NCBI GenBank assembly: GCA_027592105.1
Contig: JAQCLA010000047.1
Location: 1 to 12,583 of the forward strand
Length of the DNA: 12,583 bases
Source: Pseudomonadota bacterium
Lineage (GTDB): Bacteria; Pseudomonadota; Alphaproteobacteria; Rhodobacterales; Rhodobacteraceae
Reading direction: 5' to 3'
A model generated the notes under the pieces. That model saw only the letters and a list, made by a program, of their open reading frames with translations. It was not told the origin of the DNA and ran no database searches. This document shows positions 1 through 6,801 of this stretch, one piece after another; position 1 is the stretch's first letter; every line of letters starts with the position of its first letter. The translations under genes were made by a program, and so were the position numbers.

Positions 1-23
1 AACAGGTAATTATCTCGGGCCAT
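1..23 (-). CDS. metK: S-adenosylmethionine synthetase, first codons only (partial)
   Basis: Only the start codon and the next seven codons are in the window; the gene continues beyond position 1. The visible protein begins M-A-R-D-N-Y-L, which fits the N-terminus of alphaproteobacterial MetK, where a short lead precedes the (Y/F)xFTSESVSEGHPDK motif. MetK makes S-adenosylmethionine from methionine and ATP in the cytoplasm. The main support for the call is the SAM/SAH-type riboswitch directly upstream, a class described in front of metK. The gene lies 73 bases after the lnt stop on the same strand, so it may be reached by read-through from lnt. The identity rests on very few residues plus context. 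Confidence 0.72.
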
Positions 24-33
24 TGTGTGAAAG

Positions 34-77
34 TGCTCCATTGGAAAAGGTCCCCACGCCAGGAAGCCGTTGTGGGG
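34..77 (-). promoter_or_regulatory. SAM/SAH riboswitch in the metK leader
   Basis: On the minus strand a six-pair stem is formed by CCCCAC (77-72) and GTGGGG (57-52), enclosing the highly characteristic AACGGCTTCCTGGC. A linker of about 12 bases (51-40) leads to GGAGCA (39-34). GCTTC in the loop (67-63) can pair with GGAGC (39-35), forming the H-type pseudoknot of the SAM/SAH class. That pairing covers the only purine-rich ribosome binding site ahead of the metK ATG at 23. The expected effect, from the known class, is that bound SAM or SAH stabilises the pseudoknot and blocks translation of metK. The spacing from GGAG to ATG is 12 bases, rather long. The element starts about 20 bases after the lnt stop. 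Confidence 0.9.
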
Positions 78-96
78 CGTATCGCGCTTTAATCGC

Positions 97-1644
97 TCAA
101 TTGCCGGGGCGCAATGCTTGCGGCCAGCAAGCCTTGGCCAAAAGTGCCGCTGTTGCCAAAAGGACAAGAAAAATAATCGGGGTATCACCCGTTCGGGCGT
201 AAAGCGACGGTGGCAGGGCGACAGGCAAGGGTGCATCCAGCGCGCCGGCCGTGTTCAACGGCAGCATGGCCGTGACCCGGCCCCGCGCATCGATCACCGC
301 CGAGACGCCCGTATTGGCCGCACGCAGCAGCGGCAAGCGCTGCTCGACCGCACGCAAACGGGCAAGGGCAAGATGCTGATAGGGTCCAGAAAAACGGCCG
401 AACCACGCATCATTGGTGACCTGCACAATCCAATCGCCCCGCGACGCGCGGCCAAGATCGCGCGCAAAGATTGCCTCGTAACAGATCATCGGAAAGGCTT
501 GGCCAAGACCAGCGCCCAGCGACATCAAACTGGGCCCTGCGCCCGGCACATAGCCGCCATCCAAGCGTTCCGCCAAACCGCGCAGACCAAGCGCATTGGC
601 CACCATGCCGCCGGGCATGTATTCGCCGAAAGGCACGAGGCGGTGCTTGTCATAGACCGCGCGCACAGCGCCTGTTTGATCGAGAAAGGCCAAGCTGTTG
701 CGCGGCTGAAAGCCCTGAAACCGCTGCGCGCCGACCAACGTCATGGCCCCACCCGCCGCGGCGGCGATGCGTGCGCGCTCAGGCGCAGAGTTTTCCAACA
801 ACACCGGAAGCGATGTTTCGGGCCATATGATCAGATCGGGCGCGGCTGCCCCCGCCGTGGCGCTCAGGTTCAAGGCGCGTTGGAAGAAAACCGGGATCAT
901 ATCCGCGCGCCACTTCAGATGCTGGGGCGCATTGGGCTGCACCAAGCGGATGATCGGCGCATCAGCGGCAGGTGGCGGCGCAGGCGGCACAACCGCGCCC
1001 AGCCAGATCGCACCAAAAAGCGGCACGGCCATCATCGCAATGGCGGCCACAGGGCGCGATGGCCCGAAATAGGCCATGCAGCCGGCGACGGCCAAAACGA
1101 TCAGCGTCAAACCATGCGCGCCTGCGATCCCGGCCAAGGCCAAAAGCGGTGCGCCGATCAGCACATGACCGGGATGCGCCCAAGGCAAACCGGTGAACAC
1201 GACCGCGCGCGCCATCTCGGCCAGCAGCAGAAGGCCAACCAAGCTGGCAAGCCGTGCCACCTTGTGCGCGGGCGCAATGGCGCGCAGCGCGATCCATCCG
1301 GCCAGCCACCAAAACAGCGCCAATCCACCCGCCATCGCGATCAAGGCAAAAGGGGCCATCCACCCCGTCGTGGCCGCATCGACCAAGAAAGGTTCGACCA
1401 ACCAGTTGAGCGAGGCCGCGAAATAGGCCGCACCGCCGAGCCAGAGCAGGAACGCCCCGCGCCTTGGGGTTTGTGCGGTGGTGACCAAATGCAAAAGCAC
1501 CGCAAAAGCGATCAGCGTCACAAGCCAGAGATCGAAGGGCGCATGGCCGAAACCCGCACTGACCCCGGCCAAAGCCACCAGACAAAGCCGCCCAATCGGC
1601 GACGCCCCGCCGTCAGGGACCGCCGCCGACACAGGGATTGTCAC
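97..1644 (-). CDS. lnt: Apolipoprotein N-acyltransferase
   Basis: Lnt is an inner-membrane enzyme that adds the third acyl chain to the N-terminal cysteine of lipoproteins, using phospholipid as donor. The 515 residues match the family length. The N-terminal 220 residues are a series of hydrophobic segments, followed by a nitrilase-fold periplasmic domain (about 230-480) and a final membrane helix (about 490-510). The catalytic Glu-Lys-Cys triad is visible as E276 in WPETSLP, K333 in YDKHRLVPFGEY and C388 in MICYEAIF. The start is a GTG overlapping the corC stop by four bases (GTGA), which suggests translational coupling. It is the last gene before the metK riboswitch. A lipoprotein substrate candidate is encoded nearby at 5617-5976. 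Confidence 0.96.
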   Translation of the reverse strand: MTIPVSAAVPDGGASPIGRLCLVALAGVSAGFGHAPFDLWLVTLIAFAVLLHLVTTAQTPRRGAFLLWLGGAAYFAASLNWLVEPFLVDAATTGWMAPFALIAMAGGLALFWWLAGWIALRAIAPAHKVARLASLVGLLLLAEMARAVVFTGLPWAHPGHVLIGAPLLALAGIAGAHGLTLIVLAVAGCMAYFGPSRPVAAIAMMAVPLFGAIWLGAVVPPAPPPAADAPIIRLVQPNAPQHLKWRADMIPVFFQRALNLSATAGAAAPDLIIWPETSLPVLLENSAPERARIAAAAGGAMTLVGAQRFQGFQPRNSLAFLDQTGAVRAVYDKHRLVPFGEYMPGGMVANALGLRGLAERLDGGYVPGAGPSLMSLGAGLGQAFPMICYEAIFARDLGRASRGDWIVQVTNDAWFGRFSGPYQHLALARLRAVEQRLPLLRAANTGVSAVIDARGRVTAMLPLNTAGALDAPLPVALPPSLYARTGDTPIIFLVLLATAALLAKACWPQALRPGN

Positions 1645-2540
1645 TCAGCCGCCTCTTTCGGAAGGCGCACCCGCAAACGCTTGATCCGGCGCGGATCGGC
1701 ATCGATCACCTCGAACTCGACCCCTGATGGGTGCGGAACCACCTCACCACGCGCAGGCACACGGCCCGAGAGCAAGAACACAAGCCCGCCCAGCGTGTCG
1801 ACCTCTTCCTCGTCATCGACCTCGGACAGCGCGATACCGATCTCGGCCTCGAAATCCTCGAGCGGCGCACGCGCAAGAGCCAGCCAGGCGCCTGATGCCT
1901 CGCGCGTCCAAGGCTGCGCCTCTTCGACGTCATGTTCGTCTTCGATCTCGCCGATGACCTGTTCGATCAGATCCTCGATGGTCAACAGCCCTTCGACCCC
2001 GCCGTATTCATCGATGACCAGCGCCATATGGGTGCGCTCGGTCTGCATCTTGGCCAAGAGCACACCGATGGGCATGGAGGGTGGCACGAACAAAAGCGGC
2101 CTGAGCATGGTGCGCAGCGAAAAGCCCGCTTGCTGACCATTGAAGCCAAAACGCAGCGCCACATCCTTGAGATGCACAAGGCCCAAGGGGCTATCAAGCG
2201 TGCCCTCATAGACCGGCAGACGGGTCATGCCGCTGTCGCGAAACACCTTGACCAAGGCGTGCAACTCATCCTCGCAGGAGATCGAGACGATCTCGGCGCG
2301 TGGGATCATCACATCCTCGACACGCATGCGGCGCAGATTGGACATGCCGAATTGCGGCCCTGCCGTTCCGTTCGCGCCACCCGCCTCAGGGTGATGATCG
2401 GTGTTGGAAACATCGGCTGCGGCGTCTTCGCCGGTGCCGAATAATCTTGCGAAAAAACCCTGCTTTTGCGGCTGCGGGTCTTCATCCTCTTCCTGCGCGC
2501 GATGCGCTGCAGGAGACGAGGGATCGGGGTTTGAGCTCAT
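1641..2540 (-). CDS. corC: CBS-pair/CorC_HlyC domain protein (CorC/YbeX family)
   Basis: This 299-residue protein has a charged, low-complexity N-terminus (1-65), then VEDVMIPRA (74-82), which begins a pair of CBS domains (about 75-195, with YGGVEGLLTIEDLIEQVIGE at 179-198), an acidic linker, and a CorC_HlyC domain (about 215-295, with DTLGGLVFLLSGRVP at 248-262). It has no DUF21 membrane part, so it is the soluble YbeX/CorC type, historically linked to magnesium/cobalt efflux and, in E. coli, to ribosome quality. The old name hemolysin is not a functional claim. The start is preceded by AAGGAG. It sits 42 bases after ybeY and overlaps lnt, so ybeY-corC-lnt is probably one transcript. Confidence 0.93.
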   Translation of the reverse strand: MSSNPDPSSPAAHRAQEEDEDPQPQKQGFFARLFGTGEDAAADVSNTDHHPEAGGANGTAGPQFGMSNLRRMRVEDVMIPRAEIVSISCEDELHALVKVFRDSGMTRLPVYEGTLDSPLGLVHLKDVALRFGFNGQQAGFSLRTMLRPLLFVPPSMPIGVLLAKMQTERTHMALVIDEYGGVEGLLTIEDLIEQVIGEIEDEHDVEEAQPWTREASGAWLALARAPLEDFEAEIGIALSEVDDEEEVDTLGGLVFLLSGRVPARGEVVPHPSGVEFEVIDADPRRIKRLRVRLPKEAAE

Positions 2541-2582
2541 GGCTCCTTTCCAGTCAGCACGGACCCTTCGTGGCCCGCAGGT

Positions 2583-3080
2583 TCAATATGGGTCAGCAAT
2601 GCCCAGTCTGGCAAGGATGCGTGTCTCCAAACCTTCCATTAGGGCGGCATCAGCATCGTGAATGTGATCAAAACCCAACAGGTGGAGCAAGCCATGCACC
2701 AGCAAATGGCTTAGATGGTGATCAAAAGATTTCTCGGCCTCTGCCGCCTCGCGGGTCACCACACCAAGCGCAAGGGCGATATCGCCAAGCTCGATGGGCG
2801 GATCTTGCGCGGCGGGCGCGGGCAGATGAGGCATATCCCCGGCCCGGTCGGGCGCGCGATCCTCGGCAGGCCATGACAAGACATTCGTGGGCGCATCTTT
2901 GCCGCGAAACTCGCCATTGAGCATGGCGATCCGCGCGTCATCGCAGGCCAAGACCGAAATGATGAAACGATCAGCCGGCAAGTCGAGCGCGGCGAAACTG
3001 GCCCGAAAGGCCGCGCCCGCCAGCGGTTCAAGGGCTGTCGCCTCCCATGCCGGATCATCGAAAAGAATGTCTATTTCCAT
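2583..3080 (-). CDS. ybeY: Endoribonuclease YbeY (16S rRNA maturation)
   Basis: YbeY is a single-strand-specific, zinc-dependent endoribonuclease needed for 16S rRNA 3'-end maturation and ribosome quality control. The 165-residue length is normal for the family. The metal-binding signature HGLLHLLGFDH is at 129-139 (H129, H133, H139). NGEFRGKDAPTNVLSWP (55-71) is the other conserved block, and ELGDIAL (97-103) follows. The ATG at 3080 has no strong ribosome binding site; no upstream start is available in the same frame close by. The gene lies 50 bases after the amine oxidase stop and ahead of corC, the usual ybeY-corC-lnt order. Confidence 0.95.
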   Translation of the reverse strand: MEIDILFDDPAWEATALEPLAGAAFRASFAALDLPADRFIISVLACDDARIAMLNGEFRGKDAPTNVLSWPAEDRAPDRAGDMPHLPAPAAQDPPIELGDIALALGVVTREAAEAEKSFDHHLSHLLVHGLLHLLGFDHIHDADAALMEGLETRILARLGIADPY

Positions 3081-3130
3081 AAGCCATGCCCATGCACCGG
3101 CGCGCGCGTGCGGTCAACTGCCCCCGATGC

Positions 3131-4426
3131 TCACACCGCTGCATCCATCGCCTCGGCCACCGCCAGCCCCGAGAGCCACGCCCCGCCCAGCGTCGTGGCA
3201 AAGGGGCCGGGTGCGGCCTCACCGGCAAAGAACAAGCGATCTTCGACCGGTGCGACGTAATCCTGCCGCGCGCTCGCAGCGCCGGGCTGCAACAGCGCCC
3301 AAGTGCCGCCGCTGAACGGATCGGCGCGCCAGTCATGGCTGTCTGTCGCAATCGCGCGCTGCCCTGTGTGGTGGTATAGCACCGCCTGCGCCGCCTCGGC
3401 CAAGCCCGCCGGTCCGGCTGCGGCCAAGTCGCGCGCATGACGACCTGCGAAAAGCACCGAGGCCAAGGGCGCGCGCGGATCAAGATGCAAAAGCGCCCCC
3501 ACCCCCGCCAATAGTGCAGATGGATTAACGGCGAACTCGGCGCCCCCCTGCACCATCGCGGGCAAGCGAAGCCCGACCTTGATGAAATCGGCCGGCCGAA
3601 GGGCGGCGAAGGCTTCCCTATGGCGCGCGGGCAAGGGTGGTGTCACCGCAAGCGCGCCTTGCGCCAAGACCATGGGCGGGATCGTCACCAGCACTGCACA
3701 CCCCGAAAGCTGGCCGAAATCACCCGACACCACCAGATGATCGCTCGCGCGCATGTCGATAGCGCGGACCACATGACCAAGCTGGATGGGCAAGCCTTGC
3801 GCCAATGCGCCAAGCAAGCCCCCCGGCCCGCCAGGTACCAACGCATCCGCCCCGCTTTCCATCATCGCCGCGTCGTGCAATGCGATCTGGGCCGGGTCAC
3901 CCCCGATCGAGAGCGCCGAAAGATGCAGCGCCGCATCCGCCCATGGCGCGCCTGTGATCAGCGTATCAAGGCGGGTCTGAGCCGTGGCTTGGGTGGCGGC
4001 CCGGTCGATCCGATCATCCAGTGCGTCGAACCCAGCGAAAAGCGCCTGTGCGGCACCATCAGGCCCGGTGACCTGCATATTCTCGAAATCGCTCCAGATC
4101 GGGTCGCGGCCTGCGCGACGCGCCAAGGACCATAGCGGGTTGTCACGCCCGTTGTGGAGCCATTGCGCGCCCCGATCCCACGGCAAGCCGAGCGCCTCGG
4201 TCGATGTCCACGCCCGCCCGCCAACCCGGTCGCGCGCCTCCAGCACCACGACATGACGGCCAAGACTCAACAAAAGTCGCGCTGCGGCGATGCCGGCAGC
4301 ACCCGCCCCGATGATGATGAAATCGGTATCAAGACGGCCGGCTTGCGCAGCGACACTGCGCGGGGCCACCAAACCGGCGATCGACGCAGCCATTGACTGG
4401 GCCAGAAAGCGCCGCCGGCCCACCAT
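3131..4426 (-). CDS. Tat-exported flavin amine oxidase family protein
   Basis: This is a 431-residue FAD-dependent oxidoreductase of the flavin monoamine oxidase family. Residues 1-28 look like a twin-arginine signal (GRRRFLAQS, hydrophobic stretch, VAAQA), implying export of the folded flavoprotein. The dinucleotide-binding motif GAGAAG is at 40-45, with the ribose-binding E63 at the end of the second strand and RVGGRAW at 67-73. The C-terminal FAD-contact block is at 399-420 (FFAGEAAPGPFATTLGGAW). I see no cysteine in the position used for covalent flavin attachment in eukaryotic MAO. The substrate cannot be read from sequence; polyamines, amines or amino acids are possible. The gene starts six bases after the phoH stop and sits inside an otherwise ribosome- and envelope-related cluster, an unusual place for it. 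Confidence 0.85.
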   Translation of the reverse strand: MVGRRRFLAQSMAASIAGLVAPRSVAAQAGRLDTDFIIIGAGAAGIAAARLLLSLGRHVVVLEARDRVGGRAWTSTEALGLPWDRGAQWLHNGRDNPLWSLARRAGRDPIWSDFENMQVTGPDGAAQALFAGFDALDDRIDRAATQATAQTRLDTLITGAPWADAALHLSALSIGGDPAQIALHDAAMMESGADALVPGGPGGLLGALAQGLPIQLGHVVRAIDMRASDHLVVSGDFGQLSGCAVLVTIPPMVLAQGALAVTPPLPARHREAFAALRPADFIKVGLRLPAMVQGGAEFAVNPSALLAGVGALLHLDPRAPLASVLFAGRHARDLAAAGPAGLAEAAQAVLYHHTGQRAIATDSHDWRADPFSGGTWALLQPGAASARQDYVAPVEDRLFFAGEAAPGPFATTLGGAWLSGLAVAEAMDAAV

Positions 4427-4432
4427 CGCGCG

Positions 4433-5446
4433 CTAGCCCGGCTGACCGCCTGCGTCCGCGTCATAGGCTTCGATGATCTTGGCGACCATCGGGTGACGCA
4501 CGACATCCTTGGATGTGAAGTAGTTGAAGGTGATCCCCTTGACCCCGCCCAAGATGCGTTCAGCCTCGGCCAGACCGCTCGGCACACCGCGCGGCAGATC
4601 GACCTGGCTGCGGTCGCCGGTGATCACCATGCGCGAGCCTTGGCCCAGACGGGTCAAGAACATCTTCATCTGCATGGCGGTGGCATTTTGCGCCTCGTCC
4701 AAGACGACATAGGCGTTCGACAGCGTCCGCCCCCGCATGAAGGCCAAGGGCGCGATCTCGATTGTCTTTTCTTCCATCAGCTTTTGCAGCTGCTTGCCGG
4801 GCAGAAAATCATTCAGCGCGTCGTAGAGCGGCTGCATGTAGGGATCGACTTTTTCCTTCATGTCGCCGGGCAAAAAGCCCAAGCGCTCACCCGCCTCGAC
4901 CGCGGGGCGGCTAAGGATGATCTTGTCGACCTGACCGCCGATCAACTGGTTCACACCGACCGCAACCGCGAGATAGGTCTTGCCCGTACCCGCCGGCCCG
5001 ATGCCAAAAGCCAATTCATGGCCGAAAAGATTGCGCACATAGTCCTGTTGCGCAGCGGTGCGGGGCTCGACGGTTTTCTTGCGGGTGCCGATCTCCAATG
5101 AGCCACGCTGGAACATCTCGATCTGATCGCCCGCGCGCACGCCCGTGCCCTCGACCGAGCCGCCAAGGCGGATCGCCGCGTCGATGTCACCGGGTTCGAC
5201 ACCGCGCCCAGCCTCAAGCCGGGCATAGAGTTTCTTCAGCACCTCCGCCGCCGCTTCGCGCGCGTCGCCAAGCACGGCAAGCTGATTGCCACGATGCAAA
5301 ACATGCACCGAGAGCAGATGCTCGATCTGGGCAAGGTTGCGGTCGAATTCTCCGCAGAGCTCGATCAGCAGACGGTTATCGGGGAACTCGATCGAAAGCT
5401 CGACCGGGGTGCCATCGGGGGGGGCCGCCAGAGGGGTAATCGCCAA
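4433..5446 (-). CDS. phoH: PhoH-family ATPase (YbeZ)
   Basis: PhoH/YbeZ is a cytoplasmic P-loop NTPase linked to RNA metabolism and partnered with YbeY. From the start chosen here it has 337 residues: an N-terminal PhoH region with a KH-like segment (1-125), Walker A GPAGTGKT at 150-157, Walker B VVLDEAQN at 247-254, and the conserved ITGDRSQVDLP at 275-285. I chose the TTG at 5446 because GGAG lies six bases upstream (5456-5453) and the frame then opens at the conserved part. The same frame could start 19 codons earlier at another TTG (5503), but that adds an arginine-rich extension with no clear ribosome site. It is followed after six bases by the amine oxidase and then ybeY. Confidence 0.93.
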   Translation of the reverse strand: MAITPLAAPPDGTPVELSIEFPDNRLLIELCGEFDRNLAQIEHLLSVHVLHRGNQLAVLGDAREAAAEVLKKLYARLEAGRGVEPGDIDAAIRLGGSVEGTGVRAGDQIEMFQRGSLEIGTRKKTVEPRTAAQQDYVRNLFGHELAFGIGPAGTGKTYLAVAVGVNQLIGGQVDKIILSRPAVEAGERLGFLPGDMKEKVDPYMQPLYDALNDFLPGKQLQKLMEEKTIEIAPLAFMRGRTLSNAYVVLDEAQNATAMQMKMFLTRLGQGSRMVITGDRSQVDLPRGVPSGLAEAERILGGVKGITFNYFTSKDVVRHPMVAKIIEAYDADAGGQPG

Positions 5447-5562
5447 ATTGCGCTCCGGTTTGGTGTTGCGCCTGACCTGACTGTGGCAATGCAGGCGGCG
5501 CAACGCAACAGCTTGTGGTCACTGTCACGAAACTTTCTTTATCCTGTAGTGCTTGGCGCATG

Positions 5563-5595
5563 AAAAACGGGCACCTCCCATGGGGGAGATGCCCG
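5563..5595 (-). terminator. Intrinsic terminator after the lipoprotein gene
   Basis: On the minus strand CGGGCA and TGCCCG flank an inner CTCCC/GGGAG stem, with one mismatch between the two stems and a four-base loop (5595-5568). The hairpin is followed at once by five T residues (5567-5563). It lies 21 bases after the lipoprotein stop. It should end most transcripts from the ompA/lipoprotein pair and so give phoH its own promoter in the next 120 bases. I could not identify that promoter convincingly. Confidence 0.88.
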
Positions 5596-5616
5596 AGAAC
5601 AGCATCGAGTCGCGGG

Positions 5617-5976
5617 TTATCTGTTGGCCGAACGCGGCACACGATCCGGGAAATCGCTACCCGATGTGATGTCGCCGAAGATCGAATTGGGCGGCGCGAC
5701 AGCGGTGCATACCGGCAGGCCCGAGACGGGATCGCGGCGGCGCGACCAATATCCTTCAAGGCCATCGTCGATCATCCAAATGTGGCAGCCATCTGGATCG
5801 ATATAAATGCCCGCCTCCAGCCGGCTGAGACTGCCGGAATCGCGGCCAAAATCTTCGGCAACGGCGCGGACGGGGACATTGCCCGTGGCGCGTGTGGTCC
5901 CCTCGAAGCTTTCGACGCAGCCAGAGACAAGAATGGCACAGCCCAGCAAGGCCGAGGTTTTCAGAATTGTTTTCAT
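5617..5976 (-). CDS. Small outer-membrane lipoprotein with a DPDGC module
   Basis: This is a 119-residue predicted lipoprotein. The signal peptide runs to the lipobox LVSGC (16-20), with C20 as the acylated cysteine; the next residue is valine, not the aspartate that retains lipoproteins in the inner membrane. Residues 55-90 form a module (AGIYIDPDGCHIW, then DGLEGYW, R, P, GLPVC) shared with the OmpA protein encoded just upstream. The C-terminus (91-119) is short and polar. I chose the ATG at 5976 because the signal peptide begins there and GAGGG/GGGGA lies just ahead; an ATG three codons earlier is also possible. It starts 13 bases after the ompA stop, so the two are almost certainly co-transcribed. 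Function is unknown; a partner or structural role near the OmpA protein is inference. Confidence 0.82.
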   Translation of the reverse strand: MKTILKTSALLGCAILVSGCVESFEGTTRATGNVPVRAVAEDFGRDSGSLSRLEAGIYIDPDGCHIWMIDDGLEGYWSRRRDPVSGLPVCTAVAPPNSIFGDITSGSDFPDRVPRSANR

Positions 5977-5989
5977 GACCCTCATCCCC

Positions 5990-6562
5990 TTACCGGTAGC
6001 ACACGATTTCGACGCGGCGGTTCTTTTGCATATTCGCGGCGCTGTTGTTGGGCGCGGCTGGCCTTCGTTCGCCATAGCCGATCTCGCGCGCGACGCGCGC
6101 ACCGACCCCACGCGCCACATTCGCAACTGACGCCGCGCGGCGCTGACTGAGGCGCATATTGTACTCATCCGATGCGCGGCTATCGGTATGGCCGTAGATC
6201 GCATAGGCAAAGGCGCCCGCCGAACTGAAGAATTGTTCAAGATGCGCGCGGCCCGCATGCGTCAACCGCGCACTGTCGGTATGAAACAACACATCACTAT
6301 TGGCGACAGCGCAGGTGTTCACATCCAGACAAACCGGCATGCCGTCATGTGGATTGACCCGCCCCTCCATGTAGCCTTCGACGCCACCATCGGCGACCCA
6401 ATGCATACAACCATCAGGATCGATCCAAAGCCCGGGCTGGACACGCCCGCTTACGCCTGCGGAATTTTGTGCCTGCACGGGCTGTGGCGCCATCCACAGC
6501 GCGGCCGCAACAATCGCCGCACCGCCCAGCAGCCGTGCAGCCATGCCTGACATTTTGGTCAT
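5990..6562 (-). CDS. OmpA-family peptidoglycan-binding protein with a DPDGC module
   Basis: The protein has 190 residues. A signal peptide (1-31, ending VQA) is followed by the DPDGC module at 43-78 (PGLWIDPDGCMHW, DGGVEGY, R, P, GMPVC) and an OmpA C-terminal domain at about 89-189. That domain shows VLFHTDSARL, YGHTDSRASDEYNMRLSQRRA (peptidoglycan-contact region) and the late arginine in NRRVEI. There is no eight-strand beta-barrel, so it is a periplasmic or surface-linked OmpA-like protein, not a porin. Four cysteines in the mature part (52, 78, 84, 188) may form disulfides. GGGGGA lies nine bases before the ATG. It heads a two-gene unit with the lipoprotein at 5617-5976 that ends at a terminator. 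Confidence 0.9.
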   Translation of the reverse strand: MTKMSGMAARLLGGAAIVAAALWMAPQPVQAQNSAGVSGRVQPGLWIDPDGCMHWVADGGVEGYMEGRVNPHDGMPVCLDVNTCAVANSDVLFHTDSARLTHAGRAHLEQFFSSAGAFAYAIYGHTDSRASDEYNMRLSQRRAASVANVARGVGARVAREIGYGERRPAAPNNSAANMQKNRRVEIVCYR

Positions 6563-6801
6563 GAACTCAAGTCCCCCAGTTGTTTTCGCGTCAACCGGCG
6601 TTCATCGAACAAATCACGCGTCACGCCAAAAGACAAACATACTGCGCAAAAGATAACAGCAACCCCCTATAAGGGAAGCGGTTTCTTGCGCATGAGGACA
6701 CAGATTTGGAAACAATCCGCAGGATTTACGCTGGATATTGTGTCAAATGCGTCTGATCGGCCCGCGCGGCGGGGGGCGATGGCCCGTTTTGACGTTACCC
6801 G
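6563..6801. other. Intergenic region between miaB and the ompA-like gene
   Basis: This stretch of 239 bases has no convincing gene and is richer in A and T (about 6600-6760) than its neighbours, as expected of a promoter region for the ompA-like gene on the minus strand. It holds a short inverted repeat, CCCT-ATA-AGGG (6665-6675), and two copies of the self-complementary TGCGCA (6643-6648 and 6687-6692). I could not pick a -35/-10 pair with confidence, and saw no clear terminator after miaB, so read-through from miaB is possible. Confidence 0.4.

Noticed and set aside
70..2136. A plus-strand open frame of about 690 codons opposite lnt and corC
   Set aside because: It is antisense to two well-supported genes. 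Its translation is rich in Arg, Gln, His and Pro with no recognisable domain, as expected from opposite-strand frames in GC-rich DNA.
5447..5562. Promoter for phoH
   Set aside because: TTTTCA and GATAAA can be placed 17 bases apart, but the former overlaps the terminator T-run and the match is too loose to report as a feature.
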